This document shows positions 26,220 through 37,960 of a stretch of DNA of 64,000 nt, piece after piece. Origin of the DNA: Acanthosoma haemorrhoidale (lineage: Eukaryota > Arthropoda > Insecta > Hemiptera > Acanthosomatidae); NCBI GenBank assembly GCA_930367205.1, contig OV884011.1:39321754-39385753 (forward strand), written 5' to 3'. The notes below the pieces were generated by a model. That model ran no database searches, was not told the origin of the DNA, and was given only the letters and a program-made list of their open reading frames with translations. Both the position numbers and the translations under genes were made by a program. Each line of letters begins with the position of its first letter. Within the stretch, counting starts at the first letter, position 1.

Positions 26220-26580
26220 TTCTTCTTATAGGTCACTTATTCCACCCTCCATCTAGAACTGTCTCCAGATACCTTGGGGATGTCCAGGTTTCAGCCAATT
26301 GATCCACCGGACAAATAAGTATTTCCCCACTGTATCCCCAGACATTATCGTTCCTCACTGAAGACGATGCTATACGGAACAGAAAGTGATGCCGCCAATA
26401 CAAAAGTGAAACCTATGAGGTGAAACTCGCTCCGGTTCAAAGATAATTGGTCCGTGCAGCAGCCAGGAGGACCTCGAGGTGATCCCACGTTTGGCTCTTC
26501 CGACAGTCACAGCCCATGAGCTGCGATTTAGAGTGAGTAAGGGTAACAGCGCATTGAAAGGCGCCCACAGCCTGGTATAA
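26220..26580. other. GC-richer unassigned block after the MADF relic
   Basis: About 360 bp of mixed composition, ending near 'gcctggtataat'. No frame of note and no match to other repeats in the window. It may be the remainder of the element that carried the MADF relic. Confidence 0.25.
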
Positions 26581-28090
26581 TATTTTCAATTTCATTGACT
26601 CAATATATTTGATAATCCAGCGGAATGGGACCCTACATTGTCAATATCACTGAAGTTGGGATAGCTCGGAACTAAGATAGACGCGAGAAGGAAAGCTTGT
26701 TTGGCCATTATTTTTCACTGAGCAATATAGGCTATGAGTGAAAGAATGTCTTTTGAAACGTGATTAGTACACACATTTCAATTTATTAAATTTCATTTCC
26801 GTGGTTAGTCACAATAGAGAAGCCATATTTATTAAAAGACAATATTATTCTTCCATGTTATATTTCGTTTGAGGGAAGAATAGCAGTGATTTGTCCTTAT
26901 CTTGGTTCTGAAAAAAACTTGGAAGATCTAAAGGTGTCTGCCATCTACTGCACTATAAACGTTTATTAGGTTTTCGTGCAAATGGCGAAAAATATTGACT
27001 AGGCATACTCACTTCAATATTATTGTCAATAAACCCCACCACCTGTTAGTACTCAAGGTTGGAATTCAGGATTTCTACTAGATTGTCTATAACATTTCGA
27101 AATATTGACAATATTATTACAAGTCACAGGTTAGTGCGCAAATGTTACTGAGCTCAGAGGATGGTGTCAAGAATGACACAAGTTTTAATGGTGGCGCATT
27201 TAACTTTCATAATAACAGAAAACAATGTCTGCCTACATAACAGTTTTTTCTTATTTGAACGTTGTTTTTTTTACTGATAATTTTTTTAATATCGATCAGT
27301 AACTAAACTGTATCTTTCTAAAGGTAAATATACGAAACAGTTGGATAAAGAATGAAGAAACATTGAGATCCTTTCGAGAATCTCCGTATCTTAAATAATA
27401 GTAATGAAATAACTACTCGGTCACTGAAAAATAATTTTAAAAATCAGTAAATAACTGCAAGATTAATGCAAAATATAATAATAAAAATAATTATAATAAA
27501 ATCAGAACTTTGTATATTTAATAGCTTCTGACGAGAAATCTCAAAAATTAACGAAATGGGCACGAATTTTAGCATCTGATTTTTGTATTTTATACTTCAT
27601 ATTATAGTATTTTACAAAAAAAGTTATTCAGCTTATTTTACACCTTTACAACTGTACATTCTTCAATAGTTTGGATCTAAATTCCGAATTCAGATACTAT
27701 AGAAAAGCGATTACGGGAACATTTTTACTAGAAAAATTCCCATAAAAAAGAGATAGCTCAAACGTCAAAATCAGCATAACAGTGAATTATGAAATATTTA
27801 AACTTTCAAAAAATGTAGGTGGCTATTTCTTTTATTCTTTTACTGTTGAAAGTTAATGGCGTTGCCATTATGATCATGGGCTTACATTTAACTGTAATAG
27901 AAACGCTATTATTGAAACACTAATTATGAATGTAATGTGATTAGTCAAGGAAAAGCATTGATATAATTACATAGCAATAATATCCGATTCGTCACGACCT
28001 TCCATAAAACTAATTGAATTCAAACTAATTAAAAATAGCCTAGTAAACGGTAATTATAATCATAGACTTAGAAACTGTGATTAAACCATT
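26581..28090. other. AT-rich non-coding
   Basis: Nothing supported on either strand. Confidence 0.5.
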
Positions 28091-28094
28091 GAGA

Positions 28095-28140
28095 TTCGTA
28101 CTATTATTATTATATTAATATTAATATTATTTACACTAGT
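28095..28140. repeat. AT-rich (ATT)n-type low-complexity tract
   Basis: Imperfect TATTA/ATTAAT repeats. Similar sequence continues in patches to 28355 around the tRNA-like relic. Confidence 0.8.
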
Positions 28141-28184
28141 ATTTATAATTATCCAGGGAAATACAAAACTTCTGTATTGTAAAC

Positions 28185-28256
28185 TTCGACCACTGGGGTC
28201 GAGACTGGCCTAATATCAAGTCGCGTGCTCTACCGACAAAGCTAACACTTTCTCGG
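28185..28256 (-). tRNA. Degenerate tRNA-like relic
   Basis: The reverse complement has TTAGCTTTGTCGGTAGAGCACGCGACTTGATATTAGG (A-box and anticodon-arm-like) followed by a poor B-box (GGTCGAAGTT). Probably an old SINE head or pseudo-tRNA. Confidence 0.35.
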
Positions 28257-28679
28257 TATAAATTATCTTTGGCTAATAATTGGTAATAATAATTATTATT
28301 ACATTAATAACTAATTAATTATTCATCATCATTATAATTATTATTATTACGAAATTGAATGTATTTATATTTTAAACTCAATTATTCAGATAAAATTTAT
28401 TTTTGTTTGTTAAACGAGGGAAACACATATCATAAGGTACATGTAAAAATGTATTTATTAGAAAATCTGATCAGTTCATTGAACGAGATTAGTTTGGGCT
28501 GTTGACGGTAAGCGGACGTGGGAGCACCAGTTTGCCTCGCCCTCAGTTTACAAGCAAATTAATTATTCTGTCAATAATTTTGTAAGAGAAAGTTGAAATG
28601 AAACGATCCCAGTTAACGCCAAGACAATTCGTTTTAGTGCAGTTGATAAATAATGTAAAGGTTAGGCGACACAGATCTA

Positions 28680-29160
28680 GATTGTGTTCCTATAGTAACG
28701 CCATGTACTAATATTTCTATGCCCCGTTTTGGTACTTCCAAGTCCCTTCAAACTCATTCTGCCAATTTCACGGAGCGAACTACGAGGGTAAAATAGAGGT
28801 TATGTTCATATCTCAGCTAGGTCTCGCGGTCATGTCCCATTTCCATAAAACTGTCTCCGTGTCATTTTTAGGTTCTGCGCAAAGCGTTGTTTTGGTCTCA
28901 ATCGTCCTTGACAGGCTCAATAATCGCAAAACTCGAGAAATAGTTCAGATCATGGAAGTTTTGACTAGATGTTTGAAAAATCGTAACTGTTAGAAAGTTC
29001 TGTAGCAAATTCTTCATTTGTGGTCTTGTAAAAGGGATTTAGCTAAAACTCATTTTATGTCACTTTTAGACCCTTTCCAATGCAGTTTGATGTTGTGAGT
29101 TTTTACAAATTAAAAGCAACTAGGTGGACTTTTCTTTCCCTGTTCATAAGTTTTATGACT
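28680..29160 (+). repeat. Family A dispersed repeat, copy 5
   Basis: 'catatctcagctaggtctcgcggtcatg', 'ttgaaaaatcgtaactgttag', 'caaattcttcattt', 'aaactcattttatgtcacttttagacc' and 'gttttgatgttg'-like blocks match copies 8 and 9 in order. The frame at 28802-28993 is chance. Confidence 0.65.
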
Positions 29161-29262
29161 TAACTGTTATATTAACTGTTTAACAGTAATGTTTTTAACA
29201 GTACATTACTAAATTACTCATAATCTATAAAAATACATAAGATAAATCACCCTATACTCTAT

Positions 29263-30159
29263 TGTATATATATTGTAAATTACTTTAAAACAAATGTAAA
29301 TAACATTACCAAACCATAAATCATTGTAAATGTTGTAAACAATAAAGACGCAGCTGCAAGTCAATTAGTTATAGGATCTGGGTCACCCGCTATCCGCAGC
29401 AGGTAGTAAAGCGACCCCTAGACCTAAGGGTGCCGCGAACAAGGAGTCACTGGATACTGAGCTGGCATTGGGTACAAAAAAACCGGAGATGATTGGTTAC
29501 TTACGAAGCCAGCTGGGTATATAAGACCCGCGGTTTGGGCCTGTAATTCATTCTCCCGACGACTAGCTAACTGATGACTTGCGGCTGCACTGATGTTCAA
29601 GAACTTGACCTTCTCATTTATCTCTCTCTCTCTGGACTGGTGCTTGCTGCTCTACTCAAAACCATGGTCTTCTTATTCAATTACCTCTGCATCTCTCTCT
29701 GCTAACCTCGCTATGTTTTAGTCCGTTGTTGCCAGACCCCACACCTTCCTAGCGGGAATCTCTGCCTTCGTCTCGCTAAAACTAGCACCTCCTTGGGAGA
29801 GACCTCTCCCTCGCGGACAACGGTTGTCGTAGCCCTGCAAATTTACCAATTAGTGTTTCCCACGGCAATCCAGTCTGCCTCTATCCGGTTCACACTCGCC
29901 TTTGGGATCCGGACGGATTTCGCCTACCCTCAGATACCGATTGTGGATTCGTGTCATTCCAAGACCATACAAACTACCTATACTACCTACCCTATTCCTC
30001 TTCTCCTGAACATAGTGCATTATCGGGGCACATTCCTATAAAATATGGAGTCAGATAGTAAGACCGTCATGAAACGATTGTCCAGGTCATAGCCTAATCA
30101 ACCCTCACTTCGCCGCCAGGGCTAGGGTAACTAGGCACCCCCCTCGTGACGACCCGACA
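29263..30159 (+). mobile_element. LTR copy of the same family, divergent U3
   Basis: The body from about 29630 (short TC tract, then the stretch around the CCATGG) to CCCGACA at 30159 aligns with the copies at 15864 and 48866. The 5' part differs and instead matches 47858-48470. That part has a CCAAACC stretch and AATAAA near 29342, then a TATATAAG box at 29518-29525. The left boundary is approximate and no target duplication was found. The frame at 29793-30041 lies inside and is not a gene. Confidence 0.7.
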
Positions 30160-32639
30160 GTTACTACCTCCCGAAACTCTCTTGCTAATTGACTTGAAGA
30201 AATAAAATTAAGATAATAGTCGTGCCCATTTGAAAAATTTGGAGTGCGATTTTATTTTTAGATTACGGACTTCGCTGTTTTCAGGACAAAGCACAAAACA
30301 GAAAAACTAGCAAAATCAATATGCTTTTTCGAATTTTCAGTTCACTAAAAAAAAATTCTTACTCAAATGCAACGAGAATCGAACAAAGACCATTTATAAT
30401 TAAGAAAATGGTAACCACACATTTTTTATTTGGAACCAGCATTTTAATTAAGAGCACTTATTATATCATTCAATATATATAATAACTTTAATGCATGAAT
30501 ACAAAATTAGGCCACACTGAGACTTAATTTGACATCGAAAACTGTCAGATTCGGAAGGTCATAAAAAAATAAACGCATGAACAGAGTGAACATTTTAGAT
30601 TCTGGTAAGGGTTAATGGAAATCCCCCCCCCCCGCCTATGGTAAACAGACACCCACGTGTGCGGTCTGAGACCTGTCCAAACAGTTTAGAGACGCATTTA
30701 ACTCTGGATATACCATCACTTGTGCCTTAGACAACCAGTACTCGAATGAAGCCCAAAAGACAGACACGTCAAGACGAATAAAAACGAAGACGTAGGAGGA
30801 AATCCACCGAAGTAGGCATTGATTGGTTACTAGATGTTCCATAATCAAAATGATATTCATGCATATTTAATAATAATAAAGAAATTAATTACAAATAAAA
30901 GAAATTACAAATATTAAAACAATAATAATAACAACATAAACAAATATGCATCAAAACACGTTTTAAAAAATAAATACTTGATTTAACAACTAAAAATTAA
31001 AATAAGCCAAATCTTATTTAAAAAGGAAAAAAAATAATACAAAATTAACAATAACTAAACATTCCAGAATGACTCCACGAGCTCGAACAATGTCAAAATA
31101 TTATTTCCTACTCTCTTCACTACAGCTCATCAAAAGAAATGCTGTCAATAAAAGTGCATTAAAATAGTATTCCTCTCTATTCGCTTCCTTTTTGTAGTAG
31201 TATAGACATTATGTTCCTTATGAAATGCTCAATTGTAATTTAAATTGACTTAGAATTGTTTAGTTTATCTTTCACATAGATACGTAGACAAAGAAATATC
31301 GTCACTAGTTGCGTTAATTTCGACCTAAACAGTTTGAGCCGCTGCCTCTGTGCCGCTATCGGTACGTATTTGTTCGTGTTCCTTTGTACCTTGTTAGCCA
31401 CTGAGATCATGAGTCAGTTCTTAGAAGACGAAACGATGACTTGTACCTTAGAATAAAAGTCCATAATACAGAATCACCATTTGAATTCGTCCAGATGCTG
31501 TTTATGTTCAGTTTTCTAGCTGAACATACTCCTGTTTCTACAGGAGAAAAATATAAATAAAATAAATATCACAAAATTGAGAAAAAAATCGATACTTATA
31601 ATAGTCCTTATTAAAAATATTTAATTTCATTCGTTAATCAGCTCGGTCACCGAAAACCACCTGTTCAACAAATACGATACACACATTGAAACCTGTTTTA
31701 AATTCATTGAATAGGCGCAATTGATTTACAAAACTTTTTTTTTTCTCGAAATGTTACAACCACCTTTTTTAACCGTTCTTTAGTTTTTGCATCTTAATCA
31801 AACATATCTAGTCCCTTTCATTTTTTGTCCAGATGAACCGACAGATTCGATTAAATATTACCTGTTTAAAATTAAAGCCTTTCCCTTTGATTTCGACAGT
31901 TTAAAATTTATGTAATATCATCTGGAAAATCATAGAGTTAAAAAGTTCGAAAATTGTGAGAGGGTATTGACACAGCACAGCGGTCCTTGGAAGTCGACAG
32001 GCGATTCTTAGAAAAGCACATCAATAAATCATTAAGACTACCATCATCATTCAATGCTTGAATGGGTTAATTATGTATTCATTTATCTCATGCATGTTTA
32101 TAACATCACCGACCAACGCTATGTAGATAATAGATACACAGTACTTTTACATTTTTTGTATATGGATTACTTCTAGAATTATTACAATTTTCTCTTCACA
32201 AGCATTAAAACTGTTTTTTAATTATTTTATTCATTGTTTTAAAACGTTCCAATCATTAAATTTACGAGGCAATGGGCTTATACCTCGTGTGTTCGTTATT
32301 TATGACTTTGCGTTTTTTCTCATGTTTAAAAATATAGATCGACAGTAACGAAAAAATAAATTCAAAGACAATTTCAGAAACTTTTGAAAGAGAGAAAGAA
32401 AAATCAATTGTTTGTCGAAGTTTCATTCAAGCAGCAATTCTGGATATTATTTCTCCTCTATTCATATCTAGTAATACATGTTTCATAAACAATATTTAGT
32501 ACATAACCGATTTTAACAAAATTTGTAAGAAAAAATTAAAATCATCCATAGAATGAAAAAGAAGTTGGGAGTGCATCGAACCCTGGATGATAAACAAGAT
32601 CATAATTATTTCGGCTTATCAATACAGCCATAAGGAGCT
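30160..32639. other. AT-rich non-coding
   Basis: A C run at about 30625 and a 74-codon minus frame (30636-30860) without recognised family. Otherwise featureless. Confidence 0.45.
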
Positions 32640-32715
32640 ACGAGATTAAGAGATGCAACGATGCAGCTGATAAGAGGATAAGAGAGATAAGAAAGATAAG
32701 AGATAAGACAAGGCC
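32640..32715. repeat. GATAAGA-type purine-rich repeat
   Basis: Irregular repeats of GATAAGA and AGAGATAAGA units, six or more GATAA cores in about 75 bp. Confidence 0.8.
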
Positions 32716-32879
32716 CACCTGTTGCTGTGGTATCCGTGCCTGCAGGAGGGAGAGCTACCACTGACTGAAGCAGCCAATGCTGCAGTGTCCCCTACCACCT
32801 CTTCTTCGTCGAGGTATCACACAGAGCCTCAGGGCCGAAGAAACAGACTGGCTTAAAGATGATTGTTAAAAAAAAAACT

Positions 32880-33350
32880 CATTTTAAGACGTCCACCAAT
32901 GGTCGAACTCAGTAAATTGATCATACCAGGCATGGAGGTCATGGAAATTTCAAGAGGATGTTGAAGAATCGGCAACGGCTGCAAAAATCTATACTGATTT
33001 CTTCATATGGGGTCTACTAAAGGGACTGTTACTAACAAAATGGTGTGCATTATGGTGCTTTGTGTTTTTGAATGTTGAAAAGCTATTTGGGGAAGATTTA
33101 GTTTCCTTTTTCATACATTTTCGTCTTATTACCATCTATTTATGTGTAGAATTATTATTTCTATCTTAGTTATTAAATAATAACCTTGGTTAGAAAATTT
33201 TATCATGTTTTTTTTTTTAGTACGTTACGATTTCGTATAGTTTTATTACTTTGTGCATATTTATTATCAGTTGCATGACATTAAATTCGTGATCGGAGAA
33301 AGTATCCTAGACCCTTGACCACATCTAAAACACGGTCACAGGTAATCACT
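32880..33350 (+). repeat. Family A dispersed repeat, copy 6
   Basis: 'gtccaccaatggtcgaactcag', 'catggaggtcatgg', 'ttgaagaatcggcaac', 'aaagggactgtta' and the terminal 'aaattcgtgatcgg..aaacacggtcacagg' match copies 2 and 8. Confidence 0.6.
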
Positions 33351-34249
33351 ACTTCATTTAATAATACTTATTAAATGATTGTGAAAAAAAATACTCAGTC
33401 AGTTTGCTCTATAATCCTGAATGTTATTATTTACAAATTTTAATAACTTAAAATATTACCAAGGACTTGTAAAATCCTAAAAATTAACGGAATGTACCCA
33501 ACTTTTTTCAAGTTAATTGTTTTCCATACTTACCGTCATTGTATTTTAACTGAAATTAATCAGCACATTTCAAGATATTTAAGAGTATAGCTTTAAGTTT
33601 TGAGATGGATTGTATAATTTTTAAGGCCACTATTACAGAACATGGAGACAGACAAATGACGATAGTGACGATATCATCATTTGTATCAAACTAATACTAA
33701 TATCATATATTTTTATTATATATTTTATTTCAGGCTCTTGTAATATGAAAATAATGAGCGGCCAAAATCTAATGGTTATTTATTCAGAAGCTAAGTTATT
33801 TTTTTAATATAATTCAAAATTTGTATTTGTAAATGATAAAAAATGTTTAGTTATTTTTATTCATTTCATTTGTTTTAAATATTTATTCATGAAGTTGTGA
33901 TTACATACTGCTTTGAAAATAGCAACTCCTTGCAGCAAGATCTTATGATATCATAATGCAATAAAGATATTATTATATTTACATGACTAACAACTATAGT
34001 GAATGGCTATACCGAAACCGTTTAATTGGGAATGATTATCGATTTTTATTTATATAATAAGGCATTTCCGCATATCATCTGTTATGACTAATTAGACAAT
34101 GTGTAGTTAGTCACATTTAAGATCACATGTTTGGAAAAACCTATCGCATAAGTTAGCAATTTGAACTCCAATTCGCAAGACGTGTTACAAAATTGTCTTC
34201 GGAAATTTCATTCAAACAAAATTATCAATAGTAAATAACAGAATACAGA
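33351..34249. other. AT-rich upstream region of the protamine-like gene
   Basis: No clear TATA box at the expected distance from the ATG at 34250. The region immediately upstream (34140-34249) is slightly less AT-rich and may hold the promoter and 5' UTR. Confidence 0.4.
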
Positions 34250-34519
34250 ATGGAGCAAGAACTAACTCCAAGCTTACAGCTGAAAACAGAGCGGACGAAG
34301 CAGGCATTGACGGAGTCCGACACGCAGTCAACGGAGGCCTGCTGCAAGAAGAGGGCAAAGAGGAGGTCCTGTCGTAAAAAGAGGAAAAGGAGCTGCCCCC
34401 GGAAGAAGAGAAGGAGGGTCTACAGTTGCTGTCCGGTGAAGAAGAGGAGGAGGGCAGGCTGTCAGAAGAAGCGAAGGAGGAGGTCTTGCGTCCGCAGATG
34501 CTGTCCCATGTCCATGTAG
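34250..34519 (+). CDS. Protamine-like Arg/Lys/Cys-rich small protein
   Basis: Single-exon 89-residue frame with an ATG start (context AGAATGG) and a TAG stop. Residues 1-30 are ordinary and slightly acidic (Glu2, 4, 14, 22, 29 and Asp24). Residues 31-89 hold 19 Arg, 12 Lys and all 10 Cys. Basic clusters such as KKRRR (52-56, 64-68) and KKRRRR (73-78) are separated by Cys (41, 49, 71, 80) and CC pairs (31-32, 60-61, 84-85), each cluster-plus-Cys unit being about 8-13 residues. Known of such proteins: Arg/Cys-rich peptides of this size package sperm DNA and are cross-linked by disulfides. Inferred: a sperm nuclear basic protein expressed in testis. AATAAA signals follow about 65 bp after the stop. 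The GC-richer coding region contrasts with its AT-rich flanks. Alternatives are another small basic chromatin protein or a chance purine-rich repeat frame, but the Cys spacing argues against chance. Family assignment rests on composition only. Confidence 0.72.
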   Translation: MEQELTPSLQLKTERTKQALTESDTQSTEACCKKRAKRRSCRKKRKRSCPRKKRRRVYSCCPVKKRRRAGCQKKRRRRSCVRRCCPMSM

Positions 34520-34582
34520 GCTATATCCCTGTATCCTCGCTCCAATGTATTTTCCTTACTTAACTATCTATCTTTTGAACTC

Positions 34583-34610
34583 AATAAATAAAAATTCCCA
34601 GTATAATAAA
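34583..34610 (+). promoter_or_regulatory. Polyadenylation signals of the protamine-like gene
   Basis: Two overlapping AATAAA hexamers lie at 34583-34592, with a further AATAAA near 34605. They begin about 65 bp after the stop codon, which gives a short 3' UTR typical of a small single-exon gene. T-rich sequence follows at 34616-34626. Confidence 0.6.
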
Positions 34611-34849
34611 TATTTTGTTTTTTTTTATTAAGAATAGGTTAGGTCATTCATTTATTATATATGTTAGCATGGTATTCTATCGAGAATCGGCTGGGGCCGA
34701 TAAAAACTTCCACCCTAAGAATATCTCTCCCAATACAGACATGTAGGTAAATACGATTAAAATGCTACATCTGTTTACTAAAAAATCTTCCAATTTCAAA
34801 TGTAGAATTTGAGTCGAACCTCCAAGATATTCTAATGTACATATTCTTC

Positions 34850-35280
34850 TCTTCTACCGCTTCCCTTAATAGATCCTGGCCCTTAGTTCTCAGTTGGAAA
34901 CCAGCTGACTTATTATGCTTCATTCCTGCTGTGGATCACTTCCTCCATGGATCCCTTTCAAGGTTTGCGAAGTCTTCCTTGAGGTTTGCTTCCTCCTGAC
35001 ATCATTCAGGCAATTATCCCCTGTTCATTCTACCGAAATGCCGAACTATCTTAGGCTCTCGTGAATGATAGCTCAAGATCACTTTATTTCAAGGATCGCT
35101 CGGATTCCTCTCCCGGCTTACACAGTATTCTCCGCTGTTTCTATTTGACTTTTTTCGTTAGATTCCAAACGCCAGGATTCACTAGAGTAGGTAAGGATGG
35201 GAAGATAAGTACTCGTGTAAACTATTTTCTGCGCCCGATGTAGTTATAGTCTCCTCGATGTCTGGATTCCGCATCCATGA
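34850..35280 (-). pseudogene. Decayed LINE reverse-transcriptase C-terminal region
   Basis: On the minus strand near 35140-35240 a frame reads KIVYTSTYLPILTYSSESWR followed by LESNEKSQIETAEN. This is the LINE segment usually written 'VVPTLTYGSETW.L..NEK..IQ.AEM'. Further along come IVRHFGRMNRG (about 35050), like the LINE 'L.WFGHV.RM' motif, and NLERDPWRK (about 34950), like 'A.DR..WR'. Stops and frameshifts interrupt it. It runs convergently towards the protamine-like gene and ends about 300 bp beyond that gene's stop. RT motifs further upstream were not recognised. Confidence 0.62.
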
Positions 35281-35579
35281 CATGAGCACAAATTATTTAA
35301 AATCTTCCATTCAGTTGGAATGACTGAACCTGACTTTCTAATTCTGAGACCGTTCTTAAGCGTGGTCATTAATATTGGTGGTCTCGGTCTTCTTGTTCCA
35401 ATACCACGAGTTACCAACTCACAGAAGAACCTAAGGCAGACAAACAGTAATTTTGGACGTTTTCTGATTAATGTAATGAAAATCCAACATCTTATTTTCA
35501 TAATCCTAAGCCAACTAACGCCCCCCCCCACTAATTTCACAGCTGAACGAATTATATTTGTCATAAAGTTTCAATACTC

Positions 35580-35680
35580 TAAGTTAACTTTTTTTTCAAT
35601 TAGGCAATACTAGTAGATACAAGGATCAATGGGTTCATAATTTATGTCATACATGTTTTCATATATCAAAGATTAATGTA
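35580..35680 (+). repeat. Left copy of 101-bp inverted repeat
   Basis: About 90% the reverse complement of 38930-39030. It includes the stretch around TAGTAGATACAAGGATCAAT. Similarity drops at both ends. Confidence 0.85.
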
Positions 35681-37639
35681 AAATGTATTTTATTTTAGAA
35701 CCACCATAATAAAATGGGTGCCATTGCAAAGGGGCATACATTTTCTAAAATTATAAATATTTCTAGCCAATTAATTCTTTGAATATATTGTTTCCTTGAA
35801 TTTAGATAGCTACTTCGACGACACTGCTTTCTTAGTTCCAAAAACGACCGTTCCCCTGCGCACCACCTACTACCAATAATCCATCGCTTTAATCGTCGAG
35901 GAGGAATATAGGGATGTGAGAAACTGTATCATAACTGTACTAGGGGAGTAGTAGCCCAAGCCTCATATCCAATAAGGGGATAATCGATAAGGGACAAGCA
36001 ACACGTGCGTAATGGGGTTATAATATTTTACTTACAATCACATAAGCTAATCTAATATTCCACCTTTCTTTGATATGCCTAGACATTATTGCAACAAGAT
36101 TTCTGTAATAGGCTTATTACAGAGAATAATGCCTTGCATTTAAAGTTCCAATTTTGTCCCTACTGTTAATATAAGATTAGAGACTTTGGAAGTCAAAATA
36201 CACATCGTTTAACTCGATTTCAATCGTCAATATTTTAACGTATTTCATATGTACATTTGAGCTCAAAGTTTTAGATGTTAAGAATAAAAAAATAAAGCAG
36301 ATGTGCGCAATAATGTTTGCAAAAGATGAAAAGATGCGTGGGCGCGAACCACACCGATTGCCATCAAGTGGCACTAATATTCACTGCAACTTTAATCAGG
36401 CATTATCAATCTAGTCTAATCCTTAAATCAACATACACGTTGATTAGCGGAAAAAAATCTTATGATTTCCATTAAAGATAATGCTTATGAAGTTTTATTA
36501 TATGTGAGATGTGTACCACATCGTATTATAAAACCTGATTCCTGAAGGGAAATATATTGTCTCAAATTCAAATTAGTTCTTATTGGTTAAAAAAAAGAAA
36601 AGGTTTCTGCTAAAATGCGACAAACTTTAAAGAAATAAAAACATGGACGTTTGACAAAAATTTTTACTTTAATTAATTATTTACGCATTTAAAAGCTTTT
36701 CCGTCATGTTGCTTCGTTACTCTCAATCGATAGTTATTAAAAGTTATAAATATAATAGATGAAACAGCATTTACTTCACTGACTGTTTTTATCCTTTAGG
36801 TCAACATCATTGTATCATATACACCAAATTACTGGTGGTTTTCGAGCTATTATCACCATAACTTATTTGATTATCGTACACATATGGTGGTAACGATCAA
36901 ATATTATTGTTAGACCAATGAAACCCGATTATGTTTTTTCTGCCCACATTAACATAAATTTGTGATCATGATCTGTTTTTATTATTTTTCCTCATTTAAC
37001 AACTATACTCACTTGAGCTTTAAATTAACTCCCTTTCTGGAGTCTACATCAACTGACATCTTTCTCATTCACAATTTGCTGACGATTGAACAAAGCACAC
37101 ATGTTTGAAACGGCAGAGAAGAATTCTAATCCTCCAAGAACTTGCCCAATGTCATGCATGACCTTCTAGAAAATTCCTTTATTTCGTTCCCACTTTTATC
37201 CATCTGATAACGGCATTGCTCCATGGTATGGCCAGATGAATCATTTTTAATTTATATTTAAATGAAAACTACTTAATAAGGCGATAAAATGATGACACTA
37301 GATATATATAATACAAATATATAACACATTTCCATAAAAAATATAAAACGCAGTGGGATTCACTACGAGTAGATCAAGGCGAAGATAAGCCAGAGATGGT
37401 GGGTAACGTAGGCGCCGCAAGGACAAAGAAACAGTCTAGTCGTTTTTTGGACAAAACAAGATACTTGTGTAAATTGAACAGATTCAAATGAGGTTCTACC
37501 GAGCAAACACTGACAATTCCACATCTTGCTTCGAACCCAGGCAGGTGAAAGAGAGTTATGAATATTTTTTACTAAAATAAAAACTACATTTTGGGCAATA
37601 AGAAATCTTCATCAATGATCCTCTATCAATGCTATATTT
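35681..37639. other. Non-coding between inverted repeats
   Basis: Lies between the 101-bp inverted repeats. No recognisable transposase. Short frames (for example 36177-36374 minus) look like chance. Confidence 0.4.
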
Positions 37640-37960
37640 ACAGTTCATACAAATACAAAAGAGACCATGCCATGAGAAGGATAAGAGTCACTGGAAATTG
37701 ACCTTTGCCAATTCCACCAGGTCACAAAGCCCCTGACTTTTTAATGTTTGAGGAATATTATAGGGATGAGTTGATGTGTTTGATGACTGTGCGTAAGGGA
37801 TTGGGATGATTGTGTAACTTTTGATAGAATTTTGTGTGGTTTTATAAGAGATGAAATCAAGATGTTAGGTGTGTTGAGAGAATCGTGAATGGTTTTGTTT
37901 CTGACATAATAAACGTTATTAACTATTGTATTTAGGGAAATCCATTAAAAAGATTGGATA
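37640..37960 (-). pseudogene. Possible jockey-type LINE C-terminal remnant
   Basis: Minus-strand reading gives a run like RNKTIHDSLNTPNILISSLI and then HQTHQLIPIIFLKH. This loosely follows the end of jockey-clade ORF2 proteins ('...V.rDL.ipt....i......HpN.l......RLKR..P.DL'). The match is weak and lacks a decisive motif. The call would fail if a translated search gave no LINE hit. Confidence 0.28.

Noticed and set aside
29793..30041. 82-codon plus-strand frame, similar to the minus frame at 16094-16285
   Set aside because: The two are homologous because both lie in copies of the same LTR. There is no evidence of protein constraint.
32560..32650. Possible third tRNA-like element (B-box GGGTTCGATGC)
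   Set aside because: The A-box is poor and the arms do not pair. Similar isolated B-box-like strings occur at 30370, 37505, 38390 and 61290 without A-boxes.
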